Shown in pieces: positions 1 to 11,846 of a DNA stretch of 64,000 nt. The notes under the pieces were generated by a model. It had not been told where the DNA came from. It did not search any database and worked only from the letters and a program-made list of their open reading frames with translations. The translations under genes were made by a program, and so were the position numbers. Origin of the DNA: Pasteurella skyensis. GTDB lineage: Bacteria; Pseudomonadota; Gammaproteobacteria; Enterobacterales; Pasteurellaceae. The stretch lies in contig NZ_CP016180.1 of NCBI RefSeq assembly GCF_013377295.1, positions 124,001-188,000 of the forward strand, given 5' to 3'. Position 1 is the first letter of the stretch; each line of letters opens with the position of its first letter.

Positions 1-1013
1 ATGATAAGTTAGATTTAACCCAAGCCGAAGCCATTGCAGATTTAATTGATGCGACCTCTGAGCAAGCGGCTCGTAGTGCTTTGAAATCGTTACAGGGCGA
101 ATTTTCAAATAAAATTCATCAGTTAGTCGATAATGTCATTTATTTACGAACTTATGTTGAAGCGGCTATTGATTTTCCTGATGAAGAAATTGATTTTCTC
201 GCTGACGGTAAAATTGAAAATAAACTTAATCAAATTATTGCCAGTTTAGACAATGTACGAAAAGAAGCAAAGCAAGGTGCTATTATCCGTGAAGGAATGA
301 AAGTCGTCATTGCAGGGCGTCCCAATGCAGGTAAATCAAGCTTGCTGAATGCTCTTGCAGGTCGAGATGCGGCTATTGTAACAAACATTGCAGGAACAAC
401 CCGTGATGTGTTACGTGAGCATATTCATATTGATGGAATGCCTTTACATATCATTGATACAGCAGGACTACGAGATGCCAGTGATGAAGTGGAGCGTATT
501 GGTATTGAACGTGCGTGGAGTGAAATTGAGCAAGCTGATCACGTTTTATTGATGATCGACAGCACAGAAAGTAGCAATGAAAATATTCAAACCGAATGGC
601 AAGATTTTTTAACGTGTTTACCTGAAAATATCCCTGTCACTGTTATTCGTAATAAAGTCGATTTATCAGGTGAAAAAGAAGGCTTTGAACAACTGGAAGA
701 CTTTAATTTAATTCGTCTTTCTGCTCAAACCAAAGTGGGTATTGATCTATTACGTGAGCATTTGAAGCAATCAATGGGCTATCAAAGTTCGACGGAAGGT
801 GGCTTTATTGCACGTCGTCGTCATTTAACAGCCCTTGAAAAAGCAGCAGAACATTTAGCAAATGGACATACGCAATTAACAGAATTTTATGCAGGTGAAT
901 TATTGGCTGAGGAGCTACGAATGACTCAAAATGCATTAAGTGAAATCACGGGTGAATTTACCTCTGATGATTTACTCGGTAATATTTTTAGCTCATTTTG
1001 TATTGGAAAGTAA
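1..1013 (+). CDS. mnmE: tRNA modification GTPase MnmE, C-terminal part (5' end outside window)
   Basis: The frame is open from the left edge (first full codon at base 3), so the N-terminal folate-binding domain and start codon are missing. MnmE, with MnmG, installs the 5-carboxymethylaminomethyl group on the wobble uridine of several tRNAs. What remains is the helical domain with an embedded Ras-like G domain: P-loop [14 protein letters not shown], switch region IAGTTRD, DTAGLRD, and NKVD for guanine recognition. The protein ends in CIGK, the conserved C-terminal cysteine motif of the family. An internal TTG at base 81 is not the start, because homologous sequence continues upstream of it. 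Confidence 0.97.
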   Translation, partial: DKLDLTQAEAIADLIDATSEQAARSALKSLQGEFSNKIHQLVDNVIYLRTYVEAAIDFPDEEIDFLADGKIENKLNQIIASLDNVRKEAKQGAIIREGMKVVIAGRPNAGKSSLLNALAGRDAAIVTNIAGTTRDVLREHIHIDGMPLHIIDTAGLRDASDEVERIGIERAWSEIEQADHVLLMIDSTESSNENIQTEWQDFLTCLPENIPVTVIRNKVDLSGEKEGFEQLEDFNLIRLSAQTKVGIDLLREHLKQSMGYQSSTEGGFIARRRHLTALEKAAEHLANGHTQLTEFYAGELLAEELRMTQNALSEITGEFTSDDLLGNIFSSFCIGK

Positions 1014-1048
1014 GCGGTCACATTATTACTAAAATTTGCAAATTTTCA
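1012..1048 (+). repeat. DNA uptake signal sequence (Apl type)
   Basis: Core AAGCGGTCA directly overlaps the mnmE stop region, followed by an A/T stretch containing AAATTTGCAAATTT. This matches the Actinobacillus-type uptake sequence. A reverse-oriented copy lies about 100 bases downstream. Confidence 0.85.
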
Positions 1049-1107
1049 TTGATTTTAAATTATAAATTGGTAAAGACTATCAAATCAAAAGGGTTCTTTT
1101 CCATTTC

Positions 1108-1142
1108 AAATTTGGTAAAATCTTACTCAAATGTTACCGCTT
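1108..1142 (-). repeat. DNA uptake signal sequence (reverse orientation)
   Basis: Read on the minus strand: AAGCGGTAACATT followed by an A/T-rich segment. It lies just upstream of gor. The pair with the forward copy at the end of mnmE is too far apart for a compact terminator hairpin. Confidence 0.7.
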
Positions 1143-1161
1143 ATAACAATAGGAACAAAGT

Positions 1162-2517
1162 ATGACAAAACATTATGATTATATCGCTATCGGTGGTGGT
1201 AGTGGTGGTATTGCCTCAATTAACCGTGCGGCAAGCTATGGAAAAAAATGTGCGATTATTGAAGCACAAGATTTAGGTGGTACTTGCGTGAACGTGGGCT
1301 GTGTGCCGAAAAAAGTGATGTGGCACGGAGCTCAAATTGCTGAGGCAATTAAACTTTATGCACCGGATTATGGTTTTAATGTTGATTTGAAAGACTTTGA
1401 TTTTTCAAAATTGATAGAAAGCCGTCAAGCTTATATCGGACGTATTCATCAATCTTATAACAATGTTTTAGCAAAAAATAATATCGATGTGATCAATGGT
1501 TTTGCGAAATTTGTGAATAAAAATACCGTTGAAGTAAACGGCGAACAAATCACAGCGGATCATATTTTGATTGCAACGGGTGGTCGTCCAACGCATCCAA
1601 ATATCAAAGGGGCGGAATACGGTATTGATTCTAACGGTTTCTTTGAATTAACCGAATTACCAAAACGTGTGGCTGTGGTGGGTGCAGGTTATATTGCGGT
1701 AGAACTTGCAGGCGTATTAAACAGCTTAGGGGCGGAAGCACATTTATTCGTGCGTAAGCACGCACCATTGCGTACCTTTGACCCATTTATTGTGGATACG
1801 TTATTAGACGTGTTAGCCCAAGACGGCATTCAATTACACACCCAAGCAATTCCACAAGAAGTGGTTAAAAATACAGATGGTTCAGTGACCTTAAAATTAG
1901 AAGATGGTCGTGAGCAAACCGTAGATTGTTTAATTTGGGCAATCGGTCGTCAGCCAGCAACAGATGTAATCAATCTTGAAGTAACAGGCGTGGAAACAAA
2001 CGCTCGTGGCTTTATCAAAGTGGATAAATTCCAAAATACCAACGTTGAAGGCATTTATGCGGTTGGCGATATTATTGAAGGTGGCGTAGAATTAACCCCT
2101 GTGGCAGTGGCAGCAGGACGCCGTTTATCTGAGCGTTTATTCAATAACAAACCAAACGAACATTTAGATTACAGCTTAATCCCAACAGTGGTGTTCAGCC
2201 ACCCAGCGATTGGTACAATCGGTTTAACCGAGCCACAAGCGATTGAGCAATATGGTGAAGAAAACGTGAAAGTTTACACGTCATCATTTACCGCAATGTA
2301 CACCGCCGTAACCCAACACCGTCAGCCTTGCAGAATGAAACTGATTTGTGCGGGCGAAGATGAGAAGATCGTCGGTTTACACGGTATTGGTTTTGGTGTG
2401 GACGAGATGATTCAAGGCTTTGCGGTTGCAATCAAAATGGGTGCAACAAAAGCAGATTTTGATAACACAGTGGCAATCCACCCAACAGGTTCGGAAGAAT
2501 TTGTGACAATGCGTTAA
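1162..2517 (+). CDS. gor: glutathione reductase
   Basis: NADPH-dependent flavoprotein disulfide reductase that regenerates reduced glutathione in the cytoplasm. The N-terminal FAD dinucleotide motif GGGSGG is near residue 11. The redox-active pair is C42/C47 in [13 protein letters not shown], which is characteristic of Gor rather than of lipoamide dehydrogenase. A second Rossmann motif ([11 protein letters not shown]) with downstream basic residues fits NADPH use. The C-terminal dimer-interface motif [10 protein letters not shown] carries the catalytic His-Glu pair. Length 451 aa is normal. It is monocistronic, with its own promoter space and a terminator after it. Confidence 0.97.
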   Translation: MTKHYDYIAIGGGSGGIASINRAASYGKKCAIIEAQDLGGTCVNVGCVPKKVMWHGAQIAEAIKLYAPDYGFNVDLKDFDFSKLIESRQAYIGRIHQSYNNVLAKNNIDVINGFAKFVNKNTVEVNGEQITADHILIATGGRPTHPNIKGAEYGIDSNGFFELTELPKRVAVVGAGYIAVELAGVLNSLGAEAHLFVRKHAPLRTFDPFIVDTLLDVLAQDGIQLHTQAIPQEVVKNTDGSVTLKLEDGREQTVDCLIWAIGRQPATDVINLEVTGVETNARGFIKVDKFQNTNVEGIYAVGDIIEGGVELTPVAVAAGRRLSERLFNNKPNEHLDYSLIPTVVFSHPAIGTIGLTEPQAIEQYGEENVKVYTSSFTAMYTAVTQHRQPCRMKLICAGEDEKIVGLHGIGFGVDEMIQGFAVAIKMGATKADFDNTVAIHPTGSEEFVTMR

Positions 2518-2546
2518 GTTTTATAGCAAGAAATTTTATTACTTAT

Positions 2547-2598
2547 AATCTGTACCCTAAAAGCTGAGTTGATTAGAACTAGAGGTACAGATTTTTTT
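2547..2598 (+). terminator. intrinsic terminator after gor
   Basis: AATCTGTACC pairs perfectly with GGTACAGATT across a 27-base loop and is followed by a run of T residues. Confidence 0.75.
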
Positions 2599-2736
2599 AT
2601 GAGTGTTTTTATTTACGTGATTTTTAGATATTGTGTGATGAATGTCGTAAAAGTAATAAAATTTTTAACACTTTTGTGCTTAAACATACTAAAATAGCGG
2701 AGTTTTGTCGCTCATTTCTCAAATGAAGGAAATAAA

Positions 2737-3687
2737 ATGACACAGGAATATTTAGATTTTGAACTACCTATCGCTGAACTTGAAGCTAAAATTGATGCTT
2801 TACGTTCGACGGTAAATACAGACAGCACGATTAATCTTGATGATGAAATTAAACGTCTTCAAAAAAAATGTGATGAATTAACGAAAAAAACGTTTACTGA
2901 CTTGGATGCTTGGCAAATTACTAAAATGGCTCGTCATCCAAATCGTCCTTATACCCTGGATTATATTCAGCGGATTTTCACAGAATTTGAAGAGCTTTCT
3001 GGAGATCGTGCTTTTGCAGAGGATCACGCCATTATTGGTGGAATGGCTCGTCTGGAAGGTCGTCCAGTGATGGTGATTGGACATCAAAAAGGCAGAAGTG
3101 TTAAACAAAAAGTATTGCGTAATTTTGGTATGCCAGCACCTGAAGGTTATCGTAAAGCGTTACGCTTAATGAAATTGGCGGAACGTTTTAATATGCCAGT
3201 TATTACTTTTATTGATACACCTGGTGCTTATCCTGGTGTCGGTGCTGAAGAACGTGGACAGGCAGAAGCGATTGCACATAATTTACGTGAAATGTCAGGG
3301 TTAAAAGTGCCTGTCATTTGTACGGTCATCGGTGAAGGTGGATCTGGTGGTGCTTTAGCTATTGGCGTAGGAGATAAAGTCAATATGCTGCAATATGCTA
3401 TTTATTCTGTTATTTCCCCTGAAGGCTGTGCTTCTATCCTTTGGAAAGATGCCGAAAAAGCATCAACAGCCGCTGAAACAATGGGATTGACTGCAACACG
3501 ATTAAAAGAATTAAAACTGATTGATAATATTATTGAAGAGCCTTTAGGTGGCGCACAGAGAGATTTTGATACTATGGCTCAAAATATGAAACAGCTCTTA
3601 CTTGCTGATTTAGAGGATCTTGATGTATTATCTTTAGATGTACTTTTGGAGCGTCGTTATAATCGCTTGATGAGTTATGGTGCTTAA
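2737..3687 (+). CDS. accA: acetyl-CoA carboxylase carboxyltransferase subunit alpha
   Basis: AccA with AccD forms the carboxyltransferase that moves CO2 from biotinyl-BCCP to acetyl-CoA, giving malonyl-CoA for fatty acid synthesis. The N-terminal coiled region is followed by the crotonase-like core. That core carries the conserved glycine-rich oxyanion-hole segments [10 protein letters not shown] and [12 protein letters not shown]. Length 316 aa agrees with enteric AccA. A good ribosome site (GAAGGA) lies 7-8 bases before the ATG. The gene stands alone here, as is common. Confidence 0.97.
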   Translation: MTQEYLDFELPIAELEAKIDALRSTVNTDSTINLDDEIKRLQKKCDELTKKTFTDLDAWQITKMARHPNRPYTLDYIQRIFTEFEELSGDRAFAEDHAIIGGMARLEGRPVMVIGHQKGRSVKQKVLRNFGMPAPEGYRKALRLMKLAERFNMPVITFIDTPGAYPGVGAEERGQAEAIAHNLREMSGLKVPVICTVIGEGGSGGALAIGVGDKVNMLQYAIYSVISPEGCASILWKDAEKASTAAETMGLTATRLKELKLIDNIIEEPLGGAQRDFDTMAQNMKQLLLADLEDLDVLSLDVLLERRYNRLMSYGA

Positions 3688-3774
3688 AAAAGTACAACAA
3701 TAGAACGACTAAAAAAATGTAAATTTTAATTGATATGTGACCGCTTATCATTCAATACAATTAAGGAGTTTATA

Positions 3775-4638
3775 ATGAAAAATGTTTTATCTATTCAATC
3801 TCATGTAGTTTATGGCTATGCTGGCAACAAAGCAGCTGTTTTCCCAATGCAAACACTTGGTGTAGATACTTGGGCATTAAATACTGTTCAATTTTCTAAT
3901 CATACTCAATATGGAAAATGGACAGGGATGGTTGTTCCTCAAGAGCAAATTGGTGAAATTGTTGAAGGTATTGATAATATTGATGCCCTTAATGAATGTG
4001 ATGCTGTACTGTCTGGTTATATTGGTGCAGCTTCTCAAGGAAGCCAAATTTTAGATGTGGTAGCGAAAATCAAGGCAAAAAATCCTAATGCTATTTATTT
4101 TTGTGATCCTGTAATGGGACATCCTGATAAAGGTTGTATTGTAGCAGATGGTGTGGCTGAATTTTTACGTGATGAAGCAATGGTAAAAGCAGATATTATT
4201 GCTCCGAATCTTGTTGAATTGCGTGAATTAACTGGTTTAGAGGTAGAAAATTTTGAGCAAGCATTAGCTGCAGTGAAAGCAATTCAAGAAACTGGCGTGA
4301 AAAAAGTGCTTGTAAAACACTTAAGTAAAGTAGGTAAAGATGCGAGCCAATTTGAAATGTTACTTGCAACTCAAGAGGGTATTTGGCACATTAGTCGTCC
4401 ATTACATACTTTTAAAGATAAAGATCCTGTAGGGGTTGGTGACTTGACGAGTGGTATTTTCTTAGCAAATTTACTTAATGGAAAATCAGATTTAGAGGCT
4501 TTTGAACATACGGCAAATGCAGTAAATGACGTTATGTCGGTGACTCAGCAATCAGGTAAATATGAATTACAAATTATTGCGGCTCGTGAATTTATTACAA
4601 ATCCAAAGAGTCAGTACAAAGCAGTAAAAATTGCTTAG
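3775..4638 (+). CDS. pdxY: pyridoxal kinase PdxY
   Basis: Phosphorylates pyridoxal to pyridoxal 5'-phosphate in the B6 salvage pathway. It begins [21 protein letters not shown], the typical PdxY/PdxK substrate-binding start. It carries the ribokinase-like anion-hole motif [10 protein letters not shown] near the C-terminus. The frame is open 45 bases further upstream to a TTG. The ATG chosen has a strong TAAGGAG ribosome site and the family-typical N-terminus, giving 287 aa. A reverse uptake core (ACCGCTT) lies in the leader. A terminator follows. Confidence 0.95.
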   Translation: MKNVLSIQSHVVYGYAGNKAAVFPMQTLGVDTWALNTVQFSNHTQYGKWTGMVVPQEQIGEIVEGIDNIDALNECDAVLSGYIGAASQGSQILDVVAKIKAKNPNAIYFCDPVMGHPDKGCIVADGVAEFLRDEAMVKADIIAPNLVELRELTGLEVENFEQALAAVKAIQETGVKKVLVKHLSKVGKDASQFEMLLATQEGIWHISRPLHTFKDKDPVGVGDLTSGIFLANLLNGKSDLEAFEHTANAVNDVMSVTQQSGKYELQIIAAREFITNPKSQYKAVKIA

Positions 4639-4651
4639 TTATACATCAAAT

Positions 4652-4696
4652 AAAACACTCCCCAAATGTTGAGAGCAACTTTTGGGGTGTTTTTAT
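4652..4696 (+). terminator. intrinsic terminator after pdxY
   Basis: A stem formed by ACACTCCCCAAA and TTTGGGGTGT, with one bulged T, is followed by TTTTATTTTA. Confidence 0.8.
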
Positions 4697-4814
4697 TTTA
4701 GCAATAAAGAGTAGCGATAAAATAGACAAAAGGGTAAAATACACCCTACTTTTGTGCGTGAGTAGTTACTTACTCCGCTTTTCTTTTAACTAATGGTTTA
4801 ATCAGAATTTTACA

Positions 4815-6239
4815 ATGGCAAAGAAACTACATATTAAAACTTGGGGCTGTCAAATGAATGAGTATGACTCATCAAAAATGGCAGACCTATTAAATGAAAC
4901 ACACGATCTGGAATTAACAGATAATGCAGAAGAGGCAGATGTATTACTTTTAAATACGTGTTCAATTCGTGAAAAAGCACAAGAAAAAGTGTTTCATCAG
5001 CTTGGGCGTTGGAAAAATCTTAAAAAAAATAAACCTGATTTAATTATTGGGGTGGGGGGATGTGTTGCTTCTCAAGAAGGGGAACATATCAGAAAAAGAG
5101 CCCCTTTTGTTGATGTTATTTTTGGACCACAAACATTACATCGCTTACCTGAAATGATTGGTCGTCGGGGAAAAAATAGTAATCCAATTATTGATATCAG
5201 TTTCCCTGAAATCGAAAAATTTGATAATTTGCCAGAGCCTCGAGCAGATGGACCTACTGCTTTTGTGTCTATTATGGAGGGCTGTAATAAATACTGCTCT
5301 TTCTGTGTGGTGCCTTATACTCGTGGTGAGGAAGTAAGTCGCCCTGTTGATGATGTATTATTTGAAATTGCTCAGCTTGCTGAACAAGGTGTACGTGAAG
5401 TCAATTTACTTGGACAAAATGTGAACGCTTATCGTGGCGCTACTTTTGATGGTGAAATTTGTACTTTTGCTGAATTATTACGTTTAGTTGCATCCATTGA
5501 TGGTATCGATCGTTTACGTTTTACAACCAGCCACCCAATTGAGTTTAGTGATGATATTATTGAAGTTTATCGAGATACACCTGAATTAGTGAGTTTTTTA
5601 CATTTACCGATTCAAAGTGGTTCTGATCGTATTCTTACAATGATGAAGCGTAATCATACCGCTCTCGAATTTAAAGCGATTATTCGTAAACTTCGTCAAG
5701 CTCGTCCTGATATTCAAATTAGTTCTGATTTTATTGTGGGCTTTCCTGGTGAAACAGCAAAAGACTTTGAAGATACAATGAAAATTATTGAGCAAGTTAA
5801 TTTTGATATGTCTTTTAGCTTTATTTATTCTCCTCGTCCAGGTACACCCGCTGCAGATTTACCTGATGATGTGAGTGAGGAAGAGAAGAAAGAACGTTTA
5901 TATCGTCTTCAGCATCGTATTAATACGCAGGCAGCACAATTTAGTAGAATGATGCTGGGAACTGAACAACGTATTCTGGTAGAAGGTTTGTCTAAAAAAG
6001 ACTCAACAGAGCTGACAGGACGAACTGAAAATAACCGTATTGTGAATTTTAAAGGTTCACCAGATATGATTGGTAAATTTATTGATGTAAAAATCACGGA
6101 TGTTTATACCAACTCATTGCGTGGAGAAGTGATTCGAACCGAAGCGGAAATGGGGTTAAGAATCGTGGAATCTCCACAGAGTGTAATTGAGCGTACGCGT
6201 AAAGAAGACCATTTGGGAGTGGTGCGATTTGCGATTTAA
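4815..6239 (+). CDS. miaB: tRNA-2-methylthio-N6-dimethylallyladenosine synthase
   Basis: Radical-SAM methylthiotransferase that converts i6A37 to ms2i6A37 in tRNAs reading UNN codons. Three domains are visible. The N-terminal UPF0004 domain has cluster cysteines C12, C49 and C83. The radical-SAM core has C157, C161 and C164 in [12 protein letters not shown]-terminal TRAM domain lies at about residues 375-445. Length 474 aa is normal. It is flanked by terminators on both sides, so it is probably monocistronic. Confidence 0.97.
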   Translation: MAKKLHIKTWGCQMNEYDSSKMADLLNETHDLELTDNAEEADVLLLNTCSIREKAQEKVFHQLGRWKNLKKNKPDLIIGVGGCVASQEGEHIRKRAPFVDVIFGPQTLHRLPEMIGRRGKNSNPIIDISFPEIEKFDNLPEPRADGPTAFVSIMEGCNKYCSFCVVPYTRGEEVSRPVDDVLFEIAQLAEQGVREVNLLGQNVNAYRGATFDGEICTFAELLRLVASIDGIDRLRFTTSHPIEFSDDIIEVYRDTPELVSFLHLPIQSGSDRILTMMKRNHTALEFKAIIRKLRQARPDIQISSDFIVGFPGETAKDFEDTMKIIEQVNFDMSFSFIYSPRPGTPAADLPDDVSEEEKKERLYRLQHRINTQAAQFSRMMLGTEQRILVEGLSKKDSTELTGRTENNRIVNFKGSPDMIGKFIDVKITDVYTNSLRGEVIRTEAEMGLRIVESPQSVIERTRKEDHLGVVRFAI

Positions 6240-6249
6240 ATTTTAAATT

Positions 6250-6287
6250 AACCATAGAGATAAAGTGTTTCTTTGTCTCTATGGGTT
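6250..6287. terminator. shared terminator between miaB and lpxH
   Basis: An imperfect stem (AACCATAGAGA with TCTCTATGGGTT, one bulge, plus AAAG/CTTT near the loop) fills the gap between two convergent genes and can serve both directions. Confidence 0.7.
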
Positions 6288-6288
6288 A

Positions 6289-7017
6289 TCATTTATCTTC
6301 AAACCTAAAGCCATTTTCATCCAGTCTTAAAATAGAAGTTTTATCTTTATGCCAATCACCGAGTACAATACGAGTAAAATAGCGGTCAGATGTATCTGAA
6401 AATTTGCAAAAATGAATATTTTGTTTATGAGTATGTCCGTGAATTAGCCAATCAGCTTGATATTGTTGCATTATTTGAAGGGTAAACTCAGGATTTATAT
6501 CCATAATTTCTATCGGTTTTCCTTGTTTATTTAAACGGCTTTTTGCTCGAATTTTCTGTGCAATCGCTATTCTGAGTTTTAAAGGGAGTTTAAGGAATAG
6601 ACCTTGAATCCATTTGTTGTGTACTTTTGTACGAAAATTTTGATAGTTTACATCATCGATACAAAGAGTATCACCATGACAAAGCAATATATGTTTATCA
6701 AATAATGTTACTCGTTTATAGTCTGGCAATAAAGTGATACCTGTTTCTAAAGCAAAGCGTTTTCCAATTAAAAAATCACGATTACCACAGATAAAATAGC
6801 AATTAACGCCTTGTTGTGTGAGGGTTTTGAGCGACTGTTTTACTGTGGATATAAGATCAGATTGTTCATCATCACCAATCCAAAAGTCAAAGAAATCACC
6901 TAAAATGTATAGTTCACAGGCAAGCGGTGCCTTTTGCGTTAAAAATTGCAAAAAATGCTGAGTGATTTCTGGTTGAGACTCACTTAAATGGAGATCTGAA
7001 ATAAAGTAATAATGCAT
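6289..7017 (-). CDS. lpxH: UDP-2,3-diacylglucosamine diphosphatase
   Basis: Mn-dependent pyrophosphatase of lipid A synthesis that hydrolyses UDP-2,3-diacylglucosamine to lipid X. All metallophosphoesterase motifs are present: DLHL near the start, [20 protein letters not shown] and HGHTH. The start is the ATG giving [11 protein letters not shown]. An upstream in-frame TTG is less likely. Two uptake sequences lie inside the coding region, near 6380 and 6922. The gene is divergent from pflA. Confidence 0.95.
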   Translation of the reverse strand: MHYYFISDLHLSESQPEITQHFLQFLTQKAPLACELYILGDFFDFWIGDDEQSDLISTVKQSLKTLTQQGVNCYFICGNRDFLIGKRFALETGITLLPDYKRVTLFDKHILLCHGDTLCIDDVNYQNFRTKVHNKWIQGLFLKLPLKLRIAIAQKIRAKSRLNKQGKPIEIMDINPEFTLQIMQQYQADWLIHGHTHKQNIHFCKFSDTSDRYFTRIVLGDWHKDKTSILRLDENGFRFEDK

Positions 7018-7141
7018 ATAAAATAGTATCAAAAAACCGAATGTGTATAAATATTTTTGAAAGATACCGCTACTAGCGAATTTTTGCTAAAATAGCACAA
7101 ATTAGAGGGAACATATACTATTATTTAAACAAGGAAAAATA

Positions 7142-7882
7142 ATGACAACAAAGGCTCGAATCCATTCTTTTGAATCTTGTGGAACTGTAGATGGGCCAGG
7201 TATCCGTTTTATTTTATTTTTACAAGGCTGTTTAATGCGTTGTAAATATTGCCATAACCGAGATACTTGGGATTTGCATAGTGGAAAAGAGATTACTGTT
7301 GAAGAATTGATGAAAGAAGTGGTTACATATAAACATTTTATGAATGCAACAGGTGGTGGTGTAACTGCTTCTGGTGGAGAAGCTGTTCTACAAATGGAAT
7401 TTGTGCGAGATTGGTTTCGAGCTTGTAAGAAAGAGGGAATTAATACTTGTTTAGATACCAATGGATTTGTGCGACATTATAGTGAAGTTGTTGATGAAAT
7501 GTTAGAAGTAACAGATTTAGTTTTACTTGATTTAAAGCAACTAAATAATGATATTCATAAAAATTTAATTGGTGTTTCTAATAAGAGAACTTTGGAGTTT
7601 GCACGTTATTTACATCAAAAAAATCAAAAAACGTGGATTCGCTATGTGGTTGTACCGGGCTATACCGATGATGATGATTCAGTGCATCGTTTGGGAAAAT
7701 TTATTGAAGGAATGGATAATATTGAAAAAGTTGAATTACTTCCTTATCATCGTTTAGGCGAGCATAAATGGGAAACGATGGGAGAGGAGTATGAACTTGC
7801 TGATGTACAACCTCCACCAAAAGAAAAATTAGTACATATTCAGAAAATCTTAGAGGGATATGGTCATATCGTGAAATTTTAA
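7142..7882 (+). CDS. pflA: pyruvate formate-lyase 1-activating enzyme
   Basis: Radical-SAM enzyme that creates the glycyl radical on pyruvate formate-lyase under anaerobic conditions. The [4Fe-4S] ligands are C30, C34 and C37 in the CxxxCxxC signature CLMRCKYC, preceded by the typical TVDGPGIRF. Length 246 aa equals the enteric enzyme. Its usual substrate gene pflB is not adjacent; neighbours are lpxH and proS. A second glycyl-radical activase (YjjW type) is encoded near 53.2 kb. Confidence 0.95.
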   Translation: MTTKARIHSFESCGTVDGPGIRFILFLQGCLMRCKYCHNRDTWDLHSGKEITVEELMKEVVTYKHFMNATGGGVTASGGEAVLQMEFVRDWFRACKKEGINTCLDTNGFVRHYSEVVDEMLEVTDLVLLDLKQLNNDIHKNLIGVSNKRTLEFARYLHQKNQKTWIRYVVVPGYTDDDDSVHRLGKFIEGMDNIEKVELLPYHRLGEHKWETMGEEYELADVQPPPKEKLVHIQKILEGYGHIVKF

Positions 7883-7921
7883 AGTATCGTTATAGCGAAA
7901 ATAGCGTGTAAAAACGGTGAA

Positions 7922-7979
7922 GCGGTAAGATTTCTTAAGAAATTTGCAAATTTTTATGAAATCTTACCTCTTTTTCTTT
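7922..7979 (+). terminator. terminator after pflA built on an uptake sequence
   Basis: The uptake core AGCGGTAAGATTTC pairs with GAAATCTTACC (11 bp) across a loop that contains AAATTTGCAAATT. A T-rich tail follows. The uptake signal therefore supplies the left arm of the hairpin. Confidence 0.7.
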
Positions 7980-8028
7980 AGAATAGACAAAATTTTTAAA
8001 TATTAAACATAGAGAAATAAGGAATAAA

Positions 8029-9735
8029 ATGCGTACCAGTCAATATTTACTTTCAACATTAAAAGAAACTCCAAATGACGCTCAAGTGGTTAGCCATCAG
8101 TTAATGCTACGAGCAGGAATGATCAGACCTTTAGCCGCAGGACTTTATACTTGGTTACCAACAGGATTACGTGTATTAAAAAAAGTAGAAAATATCGTAC
8201 GTGAAGAGATGAATAAAGCGGCAGTAGAAGTCTCTATGCCAGTAGTTCAGCCAGCGGATTTATGGATTGAATCACAACGCTGGGATGACTATGGTCCTGA
8301 ATTATTACGTTTTGAAGATCGTGGTAATCGCCCATTTGTATTAGGCCCAACTCACGAAGAAGTGATTACCGATTTAGTGCGCCGTGAAATTACTTCATAT
8401 AAACAGTTGCCTTTAAATTTATATCAAATTCAAACTAAATTCCGTGATGAAGTACGTCCTCGTTTTGGGATTATGCGCTCTCGTGAATTTTTAATGAAAG
8501 ATGCTTATTCTTTCCACATTACAGCTGAGTCATTACAGCAAACTTATGATGTAATGCATCAAACATATTGCAATATTTTTAATCGTTTAGGTTTAGATTT
8601 CCGTCCTGTGCAAGCAGATACAGGTTCAATTGGAGGCAATGCCTCACACGAGTTTCAAGTACTAGCAGAAAGTGGTGAAGATGATATTGTATTCTCAACA
8701 GAATCAGATTATGCCGCAAATATTGAATTAGCAGAAGCGGTAGCAGTAGGTGAGAAGCAAGCACCAACTAAAGCAATGGAGTTAGTGGATACCCCAAATG
8801 CAAAAACCATTGCCGAAGTGGTAGAACAATTTGATGTAACGATTGAGAAAACGGTAAAAACGTTAATTGTTAAAGGGGCGACGGAAGAGCAACCTTTAAT
8901 CGCATTGATATTACGTGGTGATCACGATTTAAATGAAATCAAAGCCATTAAATTACCAGAAGTAGCAGAGCCATTTGAATTTGCTGATGAAGCGGATATT
9001 AAAGCAAAAGTTGGTGCTGGTTTAGGCTCATTAGGTGTTGTTGATATGCCTATTCCTATGATTATCGATCGTAGTGTTGAGCTGATGAGTGATTTTTCTA
9101 CTGGTGCAAATATTGATGGTAAACATTATTTCAATGTAAACTGGGAACGTGATGTTGCGTTACCAAAAGTCGCTGATTTACGTAACGTTGTAGAAGGTGA
9201 TCCAAGCCCAGACGGTAAAGGTTCATTATTGATTAAACGTGGTATCGAAGTAGGGCATATTTTCCAATTAGGCTCAAAATACTCAGAAGCAATGAATGCC
9301 ACAGTGCAAGGTGAAGATGGACGTCCACAAACCTTAATTATGGGGTGTTACGGTATCGGTGTGTCTCGTGTTGTAGCTGCAGCGATTGAGCAAAATCACG
9401 ATGAGCGTGGTATTAAATGGTCGAATGCGATTGCACCTTTCACCGTAGCGATTATTCCAATGAATATGCACAAATCTGATGAAGTAAAACAAGAAGCAGA
9501 AGCCCTTTATGAACAATTAAAAGCATTGAATATTGATGTGATTTTTGATGATCGTAAAGAACGTCCAGGTGTAATGTTTGCGGATATGGAATTGATCGGT
9601 GTACCACACACTATCGTGATTGGACAACGTAGCCTTGAAAATGGCGAGCTTGAATATAAGAGCCGTCATACAGGTGAAAAACAGATGATTGCTAAAGATC
9701 AAATTATTGATTTTATCCAGTCTCAACTTAGTTAA
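8029..9735 (+). CDS. proS: prolyl-tRNA synthetase (bacterial type, with editing domain)
   Basis: Class II aminoacyl-tRNA synthetase that charges tRNA-Pro. It starts [15 protein letters not shown], typical of the family. The class II motifs are seen around [25 protein letters not shown] and the C-terminal [10 protein letters not shown] long insertion between the catalytic halves (roughly residues 220-400) is the YbaK-like editing domain that removes mischarged Ala. An anticodon-binding domain closes the protein. Length 568 aa is normal. Confidence 0.97.
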   Translation: MRTSQYLLSTLKETPNDAQVVSHQLMLRAGMIRPLAAGLYTWLPTGLRVLKKVENIVREEMNKAAVEVSMPVVQPADLWIESQRWDDYGPELLRFEDRGNRPFVLGPTHEEVITDLVRREITSYKQLPLNLYQIQTKFRDEVRPRFGIMRSREFLMKDAYSFHITAESLQQTYDVMHQTYCNIFNRLGLDFRPVQADTGSIGGNASHEFQVLAESGEDDIVFSTESDYAANIELAEAVAVGEKQAPTKAMELVDTPNAKTIAEVVEQFDVTIEKTVKTLIVKGATEEQPLIALILRGDHDLNEIKAIKLPEVAEPFEFADEADIKAKVGAGLGSLGVVDMPIPMIIDRSVELMSDFSTGANIDGKHYFNVNWERDVALPKVADLRNVVEGDPSPDGKGSLLIKRGIEVGHIFQLGSKYSEAMNATVQGEDGRPQTLIMGCYGIGVSRVVAAAIEQNHDERGIKWSNAIAPFTVAIIPMNMHKSDEVKQEAEALYEQLKALNIDVIFDDRKERPGVMFADMELIGVPHTIVIGQRSLENGELEYKSRHTGEKQMIAKDQIIDFIQSQLS

Positions 9736-9757
9736 TTTCAATACAAAGGGCTAATTT

Positions 9758-10483
9758 ATGCTTAAAATTTTGCGAATTATTCTAGTCACTTTCCTCGCAA
9801 TGGGAATTTGTATTATTGGTTCAATTTATTCATTATTTCATTTTAAAGATCCAAGTAATGTTTATTTTGTTACACAGAAGTTTGCGTGGTTACATCAATT
9901 TTTGGGCATCAAATTGATAAGACGACCAAAAGATGATTTTACCCAAAATGCAATTTATGTTGCAAATCATCAAAATAATTATGATATGGTCACTATTGCA
10001 TCAATGGTGCAACCTAAAACAGTGAGTATTGGTAAAAAAAGTCTAGTTTGGATTCCTTTTTTTGGCTTGGTTTATTGGAGTACAGGGAATATTTTAATTC
10101 ATCGTGAAAACCGTAAAAGTGCGATTAACACAATGAATAAGGTTGCAGATATTATTAAAAAAGACAATATTTCTATTTGGATGTTTCCTGAAGGAACCCG
10201 TAGTCGTGGGCGTGGGTTACTGCCTTTCAAAAAAGGGGCATTTCATACTGCGGTTGCGGCAGGTGTACCTATTGTTCCAGTGGTATGTTCAAATCTTCAT
10301 AACAAAATAGATTTAAACCGCAAAAATAATGGTTATGTCATCTGTGAAACATTAGAACCTATTGATACCACTACTTATACTCGTGAAAATATCAAAGAGT
10401 TAATTCAACTTTGTCACGACAGAATGGATGCAAAAATTAAAGTGCTTAATCAAGAAGTCGCAGAATTAGAAGCAAAAGCTTAA
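9758..10483 (+). CDS. plsC: 1-acyl-sn-glycerol-3-phosphate acyltransferase
   Basis: Membrane-bound acyltransferase that makes phosphatidic acid from lysophosphatidic acid. An N-terminal hydrophobic segment (residues 4-27) anchors it. The catalytic HX4D motif is NHQNNYD, and the glycerol-phosphate motif is FPEGTRSRG. Length is 241 aa. It lies 22 bases after proS and may be co-transcribed with it. A terminator follows. Confidence 0.95.
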   Translation: MLKILRIILVTFLAMGICIIGSIYSLFHFKDPSNVYFVTQKFAWLHQFLGIKLIRRPKDDFTQNAIYVANHQNNYDMVTIASMVQPKTVSIGKKSLVWIPFFGLVYWSTGNILIHRENRKSAINTMNKVADIIKKDNISIWMFPEGTRSRGRGLLPFKKGAFHTAVAAGVPIVPVVCSNLHNKIDLNRKNNGYVICETLEPIDTTTYTRENIKELIQLCHDRMDAKIKVLNQEVAELEAKA

Positions 10484-10498
10484 ATTATCGCTATATTT

Positions 10499-10537
10499 AC
10501 ACCCTGAAAGTAATAATAATTTTTAGGGTGTTTTTTA
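10499..10537 (+). terminator. intrinsic terminator after plsC
   Basis: ACACCCT pairs with AGGGTGT, extended by A/T pairs, and a run of six T follows. Confidence 0.8.
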
Positions 10538-10589
10538 TACGTTCAATTTAGAGTATGATAGGGTTTTCTAAAATAATTTTATAAATATT

Positions 10590-11846
10590 ATGTACCGTTT
10601 TTTACTTTGGTTAAAGCAACCAAGCAATACATTATGGGTTAAGCCTACATTAGGGGCTTTATTAGCCCTAATCATTGCTTTCTCTTCTTATTGGATTGAT
10701 CGTTGGTTACCTGCTCAAACTCTACCTAAAATTAATATAGATATTGTAGATGACTTATTAAATATTATCGCCTCCAGTATGCTAGCAGTAAGCACCTTCT
10801 CTCTTTCAATTATGATTGCTGCTTTTAGTTCCGTCGCCAGTAATGCCACACCTCGAGCAACAGAGTTAATTATTGCCGATGGTACCACTCGAACCGCTAT
10901 CTCTAGCTTTCTTTCTGCTTTTATTTATGCAGTTATTGCGAAGATATTACTAGGACTTGGTATTTTTGGCACAAATGGGCTGTTTATTCTATTTGGTTGT
11001 ATTGTTATTCTATTATTGTACTTAGTGGTAGTTTTAATCCGTTGGGTACAAACTCTTTCAGGCTTAGGGCGTTTGAAAAATACCTTAGATCGTATTCAAC
11101 AAAAAGCAACAGAATCATTACATTATTATCGTAATAATCCAAATTTAGGGACTGCCGCCAAAATTACTGATCTAAAACAAGTAAGGTCAATTTATTCTCA
11201 AAAGATTGGTTATTTAATTAATATAAATCTTTCAGGGTTACAGCATTGGGCTGAAGATAACGATTGTTCTTTACATATTATGGTACGTGTAGGGAACTGG
11301 TTAATGCCCAATAAAGCAATGGTATTAGTGCAACGAGATCATTTTCAGGATATTGATTTTGATGAAATTAATCGTTTCTTTATTGTAGATTCACAACGTA
11401 AATTTGAACAAGATCCAAGTTTTGGTTTATCTGTATTAAGTGAAGTAGCACAACGAGCGCTTTCTCCTGCAATTAATGATTCAGGGACTGCATTAACAGT
11501 CTTAGCTACTCTTGCACAATTATTAATTGAAAGGCCCATCGAAAAAGAAGATGACAGATATTTTGATCGTTTAAGTATTGTTCCATTAGATGAAGGTATT
11601 TTTATTGAAGAATCTATTGCTCCTATTGCACGAGATGGGGCAACAAATATAAATATTGGGATCGCTATTTTAAAAACACTTGCGACTATTTATCATCAAG
11701 CTCCAACTGTTGAACTTTCACTTGCTGCACAAAAAGAAGCAGAAAATACTTTACAGCGTAGCATTGAAATACTGAGTTTTGAAAATGATAAACGTCTTAT
11801 TAGTGACGTCTATCAACAACTTTTTGGATATAAACTGAGTCAATAA
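10590..11846 (+). CDS. DUF2254 family inner-membrane protein
   Basis: A predicted membrane protein of 418 aa with four hydrophobic segments in the first 150 residues. A soluble C-terminal half follows, with the family-typical stretch ALSPAINDSGTAL. The family is widespread and has no assigned function that I know of. No enzyme motif is visible. It is monocistronic: a terminator precedes it and a strong bidirectional hairpin follows. Confidence 0.75.
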   Translation: MYRFLLWLKQPSNTLWVKPTLGALLALIIAFSSYWIDRWLPAQTLPKINIDIVDDLLNIIASSMLAVSTFSLSIMIAAFSSVASNATPRATELIIADGTTRTAISSFLSAFIYAVIAKILLGLGIFGTNGLFILFGCIVILLLYLVVVLIRWVQTLSGLGRLKNTLDRIQQKATESLHYYRNNPNLGTAAKITDLKQVRSIYSQKIGYLININLSGLQHWAEDNDCSLHIMVRVGNWLMPNKAMVLVQRDHFQDIDFDEINRFFIVDSQRKFEQDPSFGLSVLSEVAQRALSPAINDSGTALTVLATLAQLLIERPIEKEDDRYFDRLSIVPLDEGIFIEESIAPIARDGATNINIGIAILKTLATIYHQAPTVELSLAAQKEAENTLQRSIEILSFENDKRLISDVYQQLFGYKLSQ